A stretch of 64,000 bases of DNA from Rhodocyclaceae bacterium (GTDB lineage: Bacteria > Pseudomonadota > Gammaproteobacteria > Burkholderiales > Ga0077523), in assembly GCA_020248405.1 (NCBI GenBank), contig JADCHQ010000004.1, forward strand, positions 1 through 64,000. Reading direction: 5' to 3'. A program made the translations under genes and the position numbers. The notes under the pieces were generated by a model that saw nothing but the letters and a program-made list of their open reading frames with translations, did no database searches and was not told where the DNA came from. How positions within the stretch are numbered: the stretch's first letter is position 1; every line of letters starts with the position of its first letter. Positions 41,120 to 50,787 of the stretch are shown here, piece by piece.

Positions 41120-44100
41120 TCAACCCACCCAGCGGCGCGCGTTGCTGAACAGACGCAGCCAGGGCGACTCCAACCCCCAGTGCCGCGGACGCCATGACAG
41201 CTGGCGCGACAGGAACGCCCGTTCCGGGTGCGGCATGAGAATGGTGAAGCGCCCGTCCGCGGTGGTGAGGCCGGCAATACCCCCGGGCGAGCCGTTGGGG
41301 TTGGCGGGGTACTGCTGCGCAACCTGGCCGCGGTTGTCCACGTATCGCAGCGCCACCAGCGGCGCGCAGGCGCGCTGGGCAGCGGCGGAGGCGAATTCGG
41401 CCCGGCCCTCGCCGTGGGATATCACCACCGGCAGGCGGGCGCCCGCCATCCCGGTGAAGAACAGCGAGGGGCTCTCGGGGATCTCCACCATCACCAGGCG
41501 CGCCTCGAACTGCTCAGAGGCGTTACGCACGAAGTGCGGCCAGTGCCCGGCGCCGGGCACCAGTTCGTGCAGGTTGCTCATCATCTGGCAGCCGTTGCAG
41601 ATACCCAGCGCGAACGTGTTGCCACGGTTGAAAAAGTGGGCGAAGGCGTCGCGGGCGCGGCGGTTGAACAGGATCGACTTGGCCCACCCTTCTCCGGCTC
41701 CCAGCACGTCTCCAAAGGAAAACCCTCCACAGGCCGCCAGGCCGGCAAAGCCCGCCAGGGTGGCGCGGCCGTCCGTGAGATCGCTCATGTGCACATCCAC
41801 GGCCTCGAAGCCGGCGCGATCGAAGGCTGCCGCCATTTCCAGCTGGCCGTTGACGCCCTGCTCGCGGAGGATGGCAACCCGTGGCCGCCCGTGGAGCGCC
41901 AGGGCGGGCGTCTCGCCGGGCGCGAAGCCGTGGCTGGCGTGCAGCCCGGGATCGGCGGTATCGGCCAGAGCATCGAAAGCCTGGTCCGCGCAGACCGGGT
42001 TGTCGCGCAGCCGCTGCATGCGCCACGACAGCTCGGACCAGGTGCGCAGCAACTCGGCGCCGTTGGCCGTGAGCACGGGGCGCTCGTTCAGGCGCACCCG
42101 CAGATGGCCGTCGGCGCCCAGGGTGCCCATGTCATGCACGGCATCGGCCAGGCCCTCGGCCGCAAAGGCTTCGCGTACCGCCTGCACGTCGGCGGCGCGC
42201 ACCTGCAGCACGGCGCCGAGTTCCTCGCTGAACAGCGCTGCCGCCACGTTGCCTGGTTCCGCCAGGCCGTCAAGGCTGACGTGCACGCCCACGTGGCTGG
42301 CGAACATCATCTCCGCCAGGGTCACCACCAGGCCGCCGTCGGCGCGGTCGTGATAGGCCAGTACCCGTCCGCCGCGATGCAGCGTCTGCATGGCCTGGAA
42401 AAAACCGCGCAGCCGCCGCGGATCGTCCACATCGGGAGGGTCGTCGCCCAGGGCGCCGTAGGCTTGCGCCAGGCACGAACCGCCCAGCCGGTGGCTGCCG
42501 CCTCCCAGGTCCACCAGCAGCAGCCGGGTGGGGCCGGCATCCACGCGCAACTCGGGCGTGAGCGTGGCCTCCACGTCCTCCACCCGGGCGAAGGCCGAGA
42601 CGATCAGCGATAGCGGCGCACTCACCTCCCGCGCCGTGCCACCCTCCTGCCAGGCGGTGCGCATGGACAGGCTGTCCTTGCCCACGGGAATGCTCACGCC
42701 CAGCGCCGGACACAGTTCCAGGCCCACGGCGCGCACGGTGTCGAACAACGCGGCGTCTTCGCCGGGCTGTCCGGCGGCAGCCATCCAGTTGGCCGACAAC
42801 TTGACGCGGCCGATATCGCCCACGCAGGCGGCGGCCAGATTGGTGAGCGCCTCGCCCACCGCCAGGCGCCCGGAGGCGGGCCCATCCATCACTGCCACCG
42901 GCGCGCGTTCGCCCATGGCCATGGCCTCGCCCACGGGCGAGGAGAAGTCCAGCGCCGTCACTGCCACATCGGCCACGGGCACCTGCCAGGGCCCCACCAT
43001 CTGGTCGCGCACCGTGAGTCCACCCACGGTGCGATCGCCGATGGTGATGAGAAAGCTCTTGCCGGCCACCGCGGGGAACCGCAGCACCCGGTCGAGCGCT
43101 TCGCGCAGATCGAGCTGCACGGCTTCGAAGGGCTGGCGCGACACCGACAGGCGGCGCACGTCGCGGATCATGCGCGGCGGCTTGCCCAACAGCGCCTCCA
43201 GATCCATGTCCACGGGGCGATTGCCAAAGCGCGGGTCCTCCACCACCAGCCGCCCGTCGCCGGTGGCGCGCCCCACCACGGCAAAGGGGCAGCGCTCGCG
43301 CCGGCACAGTGCCTCGAAGGCCGCCAGCCGCACCGGATCCACCGCTAGCACGTAGCGCTCCTGAGCCTCGTTGCTCCACACCTGCAGGGGCGACATGCCG
43401 GGCGCCTCGGTGGGCACCGCGCGCAGGTCGAAGCGCCCGCCACGGCCGGCGCCATGCACCAGTTCCGGCAAGGCATTGGACAGGCCGCCCGCACCCACAT
43501 CGTGGATAGAGAGAATGGGGTTGGCTTCGCCCTCGGCCCAGCAGCGGTCGATCACCTCCTGGCAGCGGCGCTGCATCTCCGGATTGCCACGCTGCACCGA
43601 GTCGAAGTCCAGGTCCTCGGTGTTGGCGCCGGTGGCCATGCTCGAAGCAGCCCCGCCGCCGAGGCCGATGGGAAACCCGGGGCCACCGAGCTGGACCAGA
43701 AATGCGCCCTCTGACACCTCGGCCTTGTGGGCCAGGTCGGCGCGGATGTTGCCCATGCCGCCGGCGATCATGATGGGCTTGTGGTAGCCGCGCCAGCGGC
43801 CATCCACGCGCTGGTCGAAGGTGCGGAAGTAACCGCACAGGTTGGGCCGGCCGAACTCGTTGTTGAAGGCCGCGCCGCCGATGGGCCCTTCGAGCATGAT
43901 GGCCAGCGGCGAGGCGATGCGCGCAGGGCGGCCCGGATCCGCAACCTCCCAGGGCTGCTCCCAGCCGGGAATGCGCAGATGGGAGGTGGAGAATCCCGTG
44001 AGCCCCGCCTTGCACCGCGCGCCGCGGCCGGTGGCGGCCTCGTCGCGGATCTCGCCCCCGGCGCCGGTGGCGGCGCCAGGGAAGGGGGCTATGGCGGTGG

Positions 44101-45016
44101 GATGGTTGTGGGTTTCCACCTTCATGAGCACATGCATGGCCACGGGCACGGGCCGGTACACGTGATCCGCCGCGGGCAGCAGGCGCGCGGCCGTGTCGCC
44201 CTCCATGACGGCAGCGTTGTCGGAGTAGGCCACCACGGTGTGTCCGGGATGGGCCGCATGGGTGTGGCGGATCATGCCGAAAAGCGAGTGCGGCTGCGGC
44301 GCGCCGTCCACCACCCAGGCGGCATTGAAGATCTTGTGACGGCAGTGCTCGGAGTTGGCCTGTGCGAACATCATCACTTCCGCGTCGGTGGGATCGCGGC
44401 CCTCGCGCCCGAAGAGCTCGAGGAGGTAGTCGATCTCGTCGTCGGCCAGCGCCAGGCCCATCTCGCGGTCGGCGCGCTCCAGGGCAACGCGCCCCTCGGC
44501 CAGCAGCGGCACGGTGGCAAGCGGCGCGGGATCGGGCGCCTCGAACAGCCGCGCCAGCTCTTCAGCCCCTCCAAGCAGCGTCTCGGTCATGCGGTCATGA
44601 AGCAACGCCGCCAGACGGCCGCGGGACTGCGCGTCCAGCCCGCGGCCGCACTGCACGCGAAACTCGGTGCCGCGCTCCATGCGTTGCACGGCTTGCAAGC
44701 CACAGTGATGCAGGATGTCCGTGGCCTTGGAGGACCAGGGCGAGATGGTGCCCAGGCGGGGCACCACCAGGAAGGCTGTGCCCCGGGCGGTGGCGAGACG
44801 GGCGCGTGGACCATAACGCAGCACGCGCGACAAGCGCGCGCTTTCGTCGTCGTGGAGCGGGCGCGACAAGCGCGCTACGTGCACGAAACGCGCCTGCACC
44901 GCGGTGACGCCGGGCACGGAGTCGCGCAGGCTGGCGAGCAGCTTGCCAAGACGGAAACTGGACAGGGCCTCGGGCCCGGGAAGGATCAGCAGTTGGGCGG
45001 GGCTCGGGGCGGGCAT
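41120..45016 (-). CDS. purL: Phosphoribosylformylglycinamidine synthase (large, fused type)
   Basis: 1298 residues, the size of the E. coli enzyme. N-terminal PurS-like and linker domains, two AIR-synthase-type halves with [18 protein letters not shown] and [26 protein letters not shown], and a C-terminal glutaminase with catalytic Cys in [13 protein letters not shown] and the His-Glu end PHPERAF. It makes FGAM from FGAR, ATP and glutamine in purine synthesis. Start ATG 45016; the frame stays open upstream but runs antisense to the NAD(P)HX repair gene. A TATAAT element for this strand lies at 45077-45082. Confidence 0.97.
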   Translation of the reverse strand: MPAPSPAQLLILPGPEALSSFRLGKLLASLRDSVPGVTAVQARFVHVARLSRPLHDDESARLSRVLRYGPRARLATARGTAFLVVPRLGTISPWSSKATDILHHCGLQAVQRMERGTEFRVQCGRGLDAQSRGRLAALLHDRMTETLLGGAEELARLFEAPDPAPLATVPLLAEGRVALERADREMGLALADDEIDYLLELFGREGRDPTDAEVMMFAQANSEHCRHKIFNAAWVVDGAPQPHSLFGMIRHTHAAHPGHTVVAYSDNAAVMEGDTAARLLPAADHVYRPVPVAMHVLMKVETHNHPTAIAPFPGAATGAGGEIRDEAATGRGARCKAGLTGFSTSHLRIPGWEQPWEVADPGRPARIASPLAIMLEGPIGGAAFNNEFGRPNLCGYFRTFDQRVDGRWRGYHKPIMIAGGMGNIRADLAHKAEVSEGAFLVQLGGPGFPIGLGGGAASSMATGANTEDLDFDSVQRGNPEMQRRCQEVIDRCWAEGEANPILSIHDVGAGGLSNALPELVHGAGRGGRFDLRAVPTEAPGMSPLQVWSNEAQERYVLAVDPVRLAAFEALCRRERCPFAVVGRATGDGRLVVEDPRFGNRPVDMDLEALLGKPPRMIRDVRRLSVSRQPFEAVQLDLREALDRVLRFPAVAGKSFLITIGDRTVGGLTVRDQMVGPWQVPVADVAVTALDFSSPVGEAMAMGERAPVAVMDGPASGRLAVGEALTNLAAACVGDIGRVKLSANWMAAAGQPGEDAALFDTVRAVGLELCPALGVSIPVGKDSLSMRTAWQEGGTAREVSAPLSLIVSAFARVEDVEATLTPELRVDAGPTRLLLVDLGGGSHRLGGSCLAQAYGALGDDPPDVDDPRRLRGFFQAMQTLHRGGRVLAYHDRADGGLVVTLAEMMFASHVGVHVSLDGLAEPGNVAAALFSEELGAVLQVRAADVQAVREAFAAEGLADAVHDMGTLGADGHLRVRLNERPVLTANGAELLRTWSELSWRMQRLRDNPVCADQAFDALADTADPGLHASHGFAPGETPALALHGRPRVAILREQGVNGQLEMAAAFDRAGFEAVDVHMSDLTDGRATLAGFAGLAACGGFSFGDVLGAGEGWAKSILFNRRARDAFAHFFNRGNTFALGICNGCQMMSNLHELVPGAGHWPHFVRNASEQFEARLVMVEIPESPSLFFTGMAGARLPVVISHGEGRAEFASAAAQRACAPLVALRYVDNRGQVAQQYPANPNGSPGGIAGLTTADGRFTILMPHPERAFLSRQLSWRPRHWGLESPWLRLFSNARRWVG

Positions 45017-45076
45017 GGGCGCGGGCAGGTGAACGAACGGCCTGAAGGGTGTGACGCGGCCAGTCGGGAGCGAAAG

Positions 45077-45082
45077 ATTATA
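45077..45082 (-). promoter_or_regulatory. Possible -10 element of purL
   Basis: The minus strand reads TATAAT here, about 60 bases before the purL start. A matching -35 at the correct distance is not clear (TGGACA at 13 bases is too near), so this is tentative. Confidence 0.35.
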
Positions 45083-45139
45083 GACGCGGCCCCCTTGTCC
45101 ACCGCGCGCCGCTACACTGCTGGCACAGCCCATCGCACC

Positions 45140-46639
45140 ATGACGAATCCTGCTCCGCTCCCCCCTGTGCTGCGCGTGCCCGAGGTACGCGCCGTGGAAG
45201 CCGCCGCTCTGGCTGGATCGCCACGGCCCGCGCTGATGGAACGGGCGGGCGACGCGGCGGCACGCTGCGCCCTGGATATGCTCGGCGGCGCTCAGCGGGT
45301 GCTGGTGCTGGCGGGGCCCGGCAACAATGGCGGCGACGCGCTGGTGGCGGCGCGGCGGCTGCGGGAAGCCTGGCTCCCCGTGACAGTGGTGCTGCTGGGG
45401 GATTCGGCGCGCCTGCCCGCCGATGCCGCCGCCGCCCTGGCTGCCTGGTGCGCCTCCGGTGGCGCTGTGACCACTGCCCTGCCCGCTGCCGGTCCGGCGC
45501 CCGACCTGGTGGTGGATGGCCTGCTGGGCATCGGCGCCGCACGGCCCCTCGCGGGCCCGCTGGCGCTTGCTGTGGACTGCATCAACCACGCCGGCTGCCC
45601 GGTGCTGTCCCTGGATGTGCCCTCGGGGCTGGATGCCGACTCCGGCGCGGTGCACGGCGCGGCGGTGCGGGCCACGCGCACCCTCACCTTCATCGCCCTC
45701 AAACCCGGCCTCCTCACCCTGGAAGGTCCCGACCACGCGGGGGTGGTGGACGTGGCCGATCTCGGGCTTGGGGATGCGGTGGCCGCGGCAGCGCACGGCG
45801 GCTTGATTGCCGAGGATATCCTGCGCACCGTGTTGCCCCGACGGCAGCGCAACAGCCACAAGGGCAGCCACGGCAGCGTGGGTATTCTCGGCGGAGCGCC
45901 GGGCATGGCCGGCGCCTTGCTGCTGGCGGCCCGCGCAGCCCTGCTGGCGGGCAGCGGCCGCGTCCATGCCGGGTTCGTGGATGGCGCGGCGCCGTCCCTC
46001 GACCTCCTGCAGCCAGAGCTGATGCTGCGCAGTGCTGCCCAGGTGCTATCCATGGACGGACTGGACGTGCTGGTGTGCGGGCCAGGCCTGGGCAGCGGCG
46101 AGGCGGCCCGCGCATGCGTGCGTGGCGCCCTCGCCTTTCCCCGCCCTCTTCTGCTGGACGCCGATGCCCTGAACCTGGTGGCCTCCGAGCCAGCGCTGGG
46201 TGCTGCCGTGGCGCAGCGCGGCGCACCCACATGGGTCACCCCCCATCCCGGCGAAGCGGCCCGTTTGCTGGACACCACCACTGCCGCCATCGCCGCCGAT
46301 CGCGTGGGCGCGGCCCTGGCCATCGCTGCGCGCCTGCGCGCCACCACGTTGCTCAAGGGGGCTGGCTCCATCATTGCCGAACCCGGTGGACACTGGCTGG
46401 TGAATGCCTCGGGCAACCCCGGTCTGGCGGCGGCCGGCACGGGCGACGTGCTGTGCGGCCTGGCGGCGGCGCTGGCCGCCCAGGGCGCCGACCCCGCCCT
46501 GGTGCTCCCTGCGGCTGCCCATCTGCATGGCCGCGCCGCCGACCTGTTGCTGGAGGCCCACGGCGGCCCCGTGGGCATGACCGCGGGCGAGGTGGCGCTG
46601 GCGGCACGCCGCGTGCTGAACGCTGCGTTGTACGGGTGA
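45140..46639 (+). CDS. nnr: Bifunctional NAD(P)H-hydrate epimerase / ADP-dependent dehydratase
   Basis: 499 residues. The N-terminal YjeF_N epimerase domain (about 1-215) has [20 protein letters not shown] and [13 protein letters not shown]. The C-terminal carbohydrate-kinase-like dehydratase (about 225-499) has [19 protein letters not shown] and [13 protein letters not shown], the GTGD active site. Together they repair hydrated NADH/NADPH. ATG 45140; divergent from purL and convergent with crcB (3 bp). Confidence 0.94.
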   Translation: MTNPAPLPPVLRVPEVRAVEAAALAGSPRPALMERAGDAAARCALDMLGGAQRVLVLAGPGNNGGDALVAARRLREAWLPVTVVLLGDSARLPADAAAALAAWCASGGAVTTALPAAGPAPDLVVDGLLGIGAARPLAGPLALAVDCINHAGCPVLSLDVPSGLDADSGAVHGAAVRATRTLTFIALKPGLLTLEGPDHAGVVDVADLGLGDAVAAAAHGGLIAEDILRTVLPRRQRNSHKGSHGSVGILGGAPGMAGALLLAARAALLAGSGRVHAGFVDGAAPSLDLLQPELMLRSAAQVLSMDGLDVLVCGPGLGSGEAARACVRGALAFPRPLLLDADALNLVASEPALGAAVAQRGAPTWVTPHPGEAARLLDTTTAAIAADRVGAALAIAARLRATTLLKGAGSIIAEPGGHWLVNASGNPGLAAAGTGDVLCGLAAALAAQGADPALVLPAAAHLHGRAADLLLEAHGGPVGMTAGEVALAARRVLNAALYG

Positions 46640-46642
46640 AGG

Positions 46643-47032
46643 CTACTGGCCGGAGAGCAGCCCGCGGGCCAGCGCGATGCCCGCGAAGGTGAGCAGTACC
46701 GAGCCCGTCAGGTGCAGCGCCGCGTGGCCCAGCACCCAGCCCCATTCGCCGCGCTGGATCAGCCCTACCGATTCGGCGGAGAACGTGGAAAACGTGGTGA
46801 GCCCGCCGAGAAATCCGGTGATCACCAGCAACCGCCATTCCGGCGCCAGGCCGGTGCGCTGCCCGAAGAATTCCACCGCTGCGCCGATCAGCAGACCGCC
46901 GCTCAGGTTGGCCGCCAGGGTGCCCATGGGCAGCGAGGGCAGCACGGCGTTGAAGGCCAGGCCCAGCAGCCAGCGCAGCCAGGCGCCCAGCGCGGCGCCC
47001 ACGCCCACCGCCACCGCGCCCCAGGCTGTCAT
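46643..47032 (-). CDS. crcB: CrcB/Fluc fluoride channel
   Basis: 129 residues with four helices. [10 protein letters not shown] near the N-terminus, [15 protein letters not shown] (conserved Asn) and the hallmark [17 protein letters not shown], with the pore Phe and central Thr/Ser. Dual-topology dimers export fluoride. Its ATG at 47032 overlaps the stop of the LysR gene (ATGA), so it is translated from the regulator transcript. No fluoride riboswitch is recognisable upstream, and its association with this regulator is unexplained. Confidence 0.93.
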   Translation of the reverse strand: MTAWGAVAVGVGAALGAWLRWLLGLAFNAVLPSLPMGTLAANLSGGLLIGAAVEFFGQRTGLAPEWRLLVITGFLGGLTTFSTFSAESVGLIQRGEWGWVLGHAALHLTGSVLLTFAGIALARGLLSGQ

Positions 47033-47946
47033 GAACGCGGCGCCTCGCGCGATGCGGACTTCGGGCCTGCCGGGCGCGCCACCATGAGCGAGCGAAGCAG
47101 CGGATTGGGAAAGCGCCGGCTCGGCGTGATGGCATAGAAGCTTTCGCGGATCTCGGGGATGCGGGCCCGCTCCACAAGGATCTTTTCGCGCAGCTCGTCC
47201 TGCACCACCACCGGCGGCACCAGGGTGAGACCAGGGCATTCGCGCGCCATCAGGCGCAGCATGGCCATGTCGTCCACTTCCGCAAGCACCACGGGGCGAA
47301 TACCCGCCTGATCGAGCAGCAGGTCGAAGGCCGCCCGCACGCTGCTTTGCGCGCCGGGCAGCACCACCGGGAGGCTGCGCAGATCCTCTGGAAACTTGAA
47401 CCGGCGCGCACCGCGCACCGCACGCCCCACCAGACTCACCGGCTGTTCGCCCACGCGATGGCTGTGCCAGGGAGTGCCCGCGTCGCGCGGCACCACGCTG
47501 TTGGAAAGCACCACATCCAGGGTGTGGGCGGAGAGTTGCGAGAGCAGCTCGCGCAGGCTGCCCGAGCGCAGCACCACCTCCACGTCCTCGCGGCTGAGCA
47601 GCGGCCGCAGCCATTCGAGCTGGAAGTTGCGCGACAGGGTGGCCACCGCGCCCACGCGCAACACCGCGCGGCCGGAAGCGGCCGTGCCCTTGAGGGTGCT
47701 CACCAGCTCGTCGCCGGTGCGAAAGATGGTGTCGGCGTAGTCGAGCGCGATGCGGCCCGCCTCGGTTAGCGTGAGGCGGCGGTTGCCGCGCTCGAAGAGC
47801 GCATGGCCGAGGCGCTCCTCGATCTGGCGCAACTGCACCGAGAGGGCGGATTGGGACACGTGCAGCCGCTGCGCGGCGCGCGTCAGGCTGCGCTCGTGGG
47901 CGATGGCCCAGAAGTAACGCAGGTGGTGGTAGTTGAGAGCGGCCAC
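47029..47946 (-). CDS. LysR-type regulator, NhaR-like
   Basis: 305 residues. HTH domain [49 protein letters not shown], then a LysR substrate domain. The N-terminal [53 protein letters not shown] (shown in pieces) and [12 protein letters not shown] resemble NhaR, the sodium-responsive regulator. GTG start at 47946 with AAGGA upstream; the nearby ATG is out of frame. It is divergent from the carbonic anhydrase-sbtA-sbtB genes and overlaps crcB. The T-N11-A dyad at 47977-47989 is its probable site. LysR proteins also control sbtA in cyanobacteria, but by different members. Confidence 0.85.
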   Translation of the reverse strand: MAALNYHHLRYFWAIAHERSLTRAAQRLHVSQSALSVQLRQIEERLGHALFERGNRRLTLTEAGRIALDYADTIFRTGDELVSTLKGTAASGRAVLRVGAVATLSRNFQLEWLRPLLSREDVEVVLRSGSLRELLSQLSAHTLDVVLSNSVVPRDAGTPWHSHRVGEQPVSLVGRAVRGARRFKFPEDLRSLPVVLPGAQSSVRAAFDLLLDQAGIRPVVLAEVDDMAMLRLMARECPGLTLVPPVVVQDELREKILVERARIPEIRESFYAITPSRRFPNPLLRSLMVARPAGPKSASREAPRS

Positions 47947-47976
47947 GCCATCCTTCTACTGGAACGAACGAAAGGA

Positions 47977-47989
47977 TTCAATACTTGAA
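47977..47989. promoter_or_regulatory. LysR-type dyad TTCAATACTTGAA
   Basis: A perfect 5-3-5 inverted repeat with the T-N11-A form of LysR boxes. It sits 31 bp from the regulator start and about 98 bp before the carbonic anhydrase start, in the 140-bp divergent gap. Confidence 0.55.
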
Positions 47990-48086
47990 CTGGATGCAAG
48001 ACCCTGGCGAACCCAGAATGCGCGCCGCGCTGGAGGCATCACCTCGACAGCAGACCGTAAACCCGCATTCAACGAAAGGAATCTCC

Positions 48087-48554
48087 ATGAACGCTCGCGC
48101 CCTGACCGCCCGCTTCGCCCTCGCCGCCATTACCGCCGGCCTGTCCGCCGGCGCCCATGCCCACAGCGAGGAATGCCGCGCCACCACCGATGCCGAGATC
48201 GCCGCGCTGTTCGATCGCTGGAATGCCGCGCTCGCCACCGGCGAGCCCGCCAAGGTGGTGGCCAACTACGCCACCGAGTCGATCCTTCTGCCCACCGTGT
48301 CCAACAAGCCGCGCCTCACGCCGGCCGACAAGCTCGACTACTTCGAGATGTTCCTCAAGCTCAAGCCCCAGGGCAAGATCGACATGCGCACGGTGCAGGT
48401 GGGCTGCAACAGCGCGCTCGACGCCGGCATCTACACCTTCACCTTGGGCGACGGCCGCAAGGTGCAGGCCCGCTACACCTACACCTACAAGTGGGATGGC
48501 TCCCAGTGGCTGATCACCAGCCACCACTCCTCGGCCATGCCCGAGAAGAGCTGA
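48087..48554 (+). CDS. Secreted iota-type carbonic anhydrase (CaMKII-AD/SgcJ-EcaC fold)
   Basis: 155 residues. Signal peptide (1-25, ending AHA), then an NTF2-like/SnoaL domain of the calcium/calmodulin-kinase association type: ALFDRWNAALATGEPAKVVANYA, ESILLPTVSNKPRLTP, RYTYTYKWDG and the C-terminal HHSSAMPEKS (His146, His147, Ser148, Ser149). The HHSSxMPE end is the hallmark of iota-class carbonic anhydrases, characterised in a diatom (LCIP63) and in Burkholderia territorii; automatic pipelines often call these SgcJ/EcaC oxidoreductases. Cys30 and Cys107 could form a disulfide in the periplasm. It would interconvert CO2 and bicarbonate outside the inner membrane, feeding the bicarbonate transporter encoded 86 bp downstream. 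ATG 48087 with AAAGGA. Confidence 0.8.
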   Translation: MNARALTARFALAAITAGLSAGAHAHSEECRATTDAEIAALFDRWNAALATGEPAKVVANYATESILLPTVSNKPRLTPADKLDYFEMFLKLKPQGKIDMRTVQVGCNSALDAGIYTFTLGDGRKVQARYTYTYKWDGSQWLITSHHSSAMPEKS

Positions 48555-48640
48555 GGCTCCGGAGCCTTCAACACGGCAGCGGCGGCGCGTGCGCGCGCTG
48601 CCGCCCTCTTCCACCCGCCCACGGTACCAACTCCTCGAAC

Positions 48641-49627
48641 ATGGACGCGAAACTGCTTTCCAGCCTGATGGACCCGGCCATCCTGTTCTTCTTCTTCGGC
48701 CTGTTCGCCGGCACCATCCGCTCCAACCTGGAAATCCCCCCCGCCATCGCCAAGTTCCTGTCGCACTACCTGCTGCTGGTGATCGGCTTCAAGGGCGGCG
48801 TGAGCATGGCCATGACCGGCTTCACCTCCTCCATGGGCTGGGCTCTGCTGGGCGCCATCATCCTGGCCTTCATCATTCCGGCCTATTCCTTCGGCATCCT
48901 GCGCACGCGCCTGAGCGCCTTCGACGCGGCAGCCATCGCGGCCACCTACGGCTCGGTGAGCGCGGTCACCTTCATCACCGCCAGCGGCTTCGCCGAACGC
49001 ACGGGGCTGGCTTTCGGCGGTTACATGGCGGTGGCGCTGGTGATCATGGAATCGCCCGCCATCATCATGGCCGTGCTGCTGGCCAACATGGTGCGCACCC
49101 GCAACGCGCTGGCGTCCGGCACGGCGGCCACGGGCCAGGTGCGCATCGGCAAGGTGCTGCACGAAGCCTTCACCGACGGCGCGCACCTGCTGCTGCTGGG
49201 CAGTCTGCTGGTGGGTTTTCTCACGGGCGAAGCCGGCAAGAAGGTGCTCGATCCCTTCACCAGCCTGCAGAAGGGCATCCTCGCCTTCTTCCTGCTGGAC
49301 ATGGGCCTGCTGGTGGCGGCGCGGGCGCGCGATCTGCGCGACAACCGCGCCTTCCTGACCGCCTTCGGCATCTGCGTGCCGCTGGTCAATGCCACCCTGG
49401 CGGCACTGCTGGCCAAGGCCTTCGGGCTGGGGCTGGGCGATGCCTTCCTGCTGTCGGTGCTGGCGGCCAGCGCCTCCTACATCGTGGTGCCGGCGGTGGT
49501 TCGCTATGCCATCCCGGAAGCCAACGCCAGCCTCTACTTCGGCATGTCGCTGGTGATCACCTTCCCCTTTAACATCATCGTGGGCATCCCGCTATATCAC
49601 GGCGTGCTGGCCCGCTTCTGGAGCTGA
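48641..49627 (+). CDS. sbtA: SbtA-type sodium-dependent bicarbonate transporter
   Basis: 328 residues, about ten membrane helices in two inverted halves: LLSSLMDPAILFFFFGLFAG, LEIPPAIAKFLSHYLLLVIGFKGG, AATYGSVSAVTFITASGFAER, VALVIMESPAIIMAVLLANMV, SVLAASASYIVVPAVVRYAIPEANASLY (pieces). The repeated Gly/Ser-rich turns (TYGSVSAVTF; AASASYIVVP) are the substrate/sodium region in SbtA. It imports HCO3- with Na+. The segment between halves (SGTAATGQVRIGKVLHEA) is the cytosolic loop on which SbtB binds in cyanobacteria. Immediately followed by sbtB. Confidence 0.9.
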   Translation: MDAKLLSSLMDPAILFFFFGLFAGTIRSNLEIPPAIAKFLSHYLLLVIGFKGGVSMAMTGFTSSMGWALLGAIILAFIIPAYSFGILRTRLSAFDAAAIAATYGSVSAVTFITASGFAERTGLAFGGYMAVALVIMESPAIIMAVLLANMVRTRNALASGTAATGQVRIGKVLHEAFTDGAHLLLLGSLLVGFLTGEAGKKVLDPFTSLQKGILAFFLLDMGLLVAARARDLRDNRAFLTAFGICVPLVNATLAALLAKAFGLGLGDAFLLSVLAASASYIVVPAVVRYAIPEANASLYFGMSLVITFPFNIIVGIPLYHGVLARFWS

Positions 49628-49631
49628 TGCC

Positions 49632-49925
49632 ATGACCCCTGTGAAGCGCATCGAGATCGTGGTTCCCGAACACCTGCTTCGCGAAGTGCAGGACCTGCTG
49701 GATCGCCACCGCCCCGGCGGCTATACGGTGATCCGCGGCCTGTCGGGCAAGGGCGACCGCGGCGTGCAAAGCGGCGACGGCCTGTCGGGCGAGTTCAGCA
49801 ACGCCGCGGTGCTGGTGGCCTGCCCCGAGGCTGTGGCCAGCCCGCTGCTGCAGGAGTTGCGACCGCTGCTGGCGCGTTTCGGCGGCATGTGCCTGGTGAG
49901 CGATGCCCAGTGGCTCAGGCACTGA
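49632..49925 (+). CDS. sbtB: SbtB-like PII-type regulator of SbtA
   Basis: 97 residues with the PII ferredoxin-like fold: VKRIEIVVPEHLLREVQDLLDRHRPGGYTVIRGLSGKGDRG, a short T-loop (GVQSGDGLSGEFSNA), and a C-terminal helix-strand ending VSDAQWLRH. In cyanobacteria, SbtB binds adenine nucleotides (cAMP, AMP, ADP, ATP) and plugs SbtA. This copy ends right after the last strand and lacks the C-terminal CGPxGC redox loop of many SbtB proteins. It begins 4 bp after sbtA, so the two are co-translated. The typical PII T-loop uridylylation Tyr is absent. Confidence 0.85.
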   Translation: MTPVKRIEIVVPEHLLREVQDLLDRHRPGGYTVIRGLSGKGDRGVQSGDGLSGEFSNAAVLVACPEAVASPLLQELRPLLARFGGMCLVSDAQWLRH

Positions 49926-49941
49926 GCGCTGCGCGAGCGCT
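49925..49941. other. Short hairpin between the convergent sbtB and ModA-like genes
   Basis: AGCGCT, a GCGCG loop and AGCGCT fill the 16-bp gap between the two stop codons. No T-run follows on either side, so it may be a weak bidirectional terminator or a chance repeat. Confidence 0.3.
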
Positions 49942-50712
49942 TCAGGGCGGCAGGAAGCCGTGCGCGGTCAGGATGCGACGGCCGGTCTCACTCCCAACGA
50001 GCGCAGCAAACGCGGCCGCGGCCTCGGGTTGCGGTGCTTCGCGTAGCACGGCGATGGGGTAGACGATGGAAGATTCGGTGGCTGGACGTTCCACAATCAG
50101 CACGCGGTTCACGGCCTGGGCGGCGTCGGTGGCGTAGACGAAGCCCGCATCGGCCTCATTGCGCGCCAGCCGTTCCAGCACGCTCCGCACGTCGGGCTCG
50201 AACAGCAGGCGGTCCCGCACGTCGGCCCACATGCGCGCGGTCTGCATCACTTCCCTGGCGTGGCGTCCCGCCGGGACGAGTTCCGGATCGCCCATGACGA
50301 TGCGCTTCACCTCCAGGCGCGCTAGGTCGGTGAGCTGGCGCCACGGAATGCTGGAAACCGCCGGCACTACCACCACCAGTTGGTTGCGGGCGAAGTTGAT
50401 CTGGCTGGCCGGGTTCACCAAACCCGCCGCCACGGCGCGCTCCATGGGCGCCCCATCGTCGGCGGCGAACACGTCGGGACGGGCGCCCTCGCCCATGCGG
50501 CGCTCCAGTTCACCCGCCGCGCCGAAAACGAGATTGACGCGATCGCGGGGCCGGAGCGTCTCGAAGGCCTGGGCCATCTGCTGGAATACGTCCTTCAGGC
50601 TCGCCGCCGCGAATACTGTGACCTCGGCCGCCGCCCCTGACCCGGCCACGCCGAGCAGCAGTGCCCCAGCCACTAGGGCGCCGCGCCCCCACCTCAACCC
50701 GATTGCTGCCAT
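49942..50712 (-). CDS. Divergent ModA-like periplasmic binding protein
   Basis: 256 residues. Signal peptide (1-29, ending GAAA), then a molybdate-binding-protein fold: VTVFAAASLKDVFQQMAQAF, LVFGAAGELERRMGEGARPDVFAADD, MGDPELVPAGRHAREVM, ADAGFVYATDAAQAV. Compared with E. coli ModA, the first serine ligand is kept (Ser38, in AAASL) and the Tyr of GFVY is kept, but the second serine (E. coli Ser39) is replaced by Ala66, with Glu68 nearby. The ligand may therefore differ. Same strand as and 75 bp downstream of a second, more canonical ModA. No ABC permease or ATPase gene is adjacent. Confidence 0.83.
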   Translation of the reverse strand: MAAIGLRWGRGALVAGALLLGVAGSGAAAEVTVFAAASLKDVFQQMAQAFETLRPRDRVNLVFGAAGELERRMGEGARPDVFAADDGAPMERAVAAGLVNPASQINFARNQLVVVVPAVSSIPWRQLTDLARLEVKRIVMGDPELVPAGRHAREVMQTARMWADVRDRLLFEPDVRSVLERLARNEADAGFVYATDAAQAVNRVLIVERPATESSIVYPIAVLREAPQPEAAAAFAALVGSETGRRILTAHGFLPP

Positions 50713-50787
50713 CGCGCCTCCTGGATGCCATTACGGGCCGCCCGTGGACGGCGCGCGGCCTTTGTTCCAGGAGTATCACACGGACGG

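Noticed and set aside
41120..45967. A 1615-residue version of PurL
   Set aside because: The extra N-terminal 317 residues are antisense to the NAD(P)HX repair gene; PurL similarity begins at the ATG at 45016.
46643..47032. Possible fluoride riboswitch for crcB
   Set aside because: crcB begins inside the LysR stop codon, leaving no leader in which such an RNA could lie, and no motif was seen upstream of the LysR gene.
48087..48554. Calling the small secreted protein an SgcJ/EcaC oxidoreductase
   Set aside because: No cofactor-binding motif is present, while the HHSSxMPE end and the SbtA/SbtB neighbours fit iota carbonic anhydrase better.
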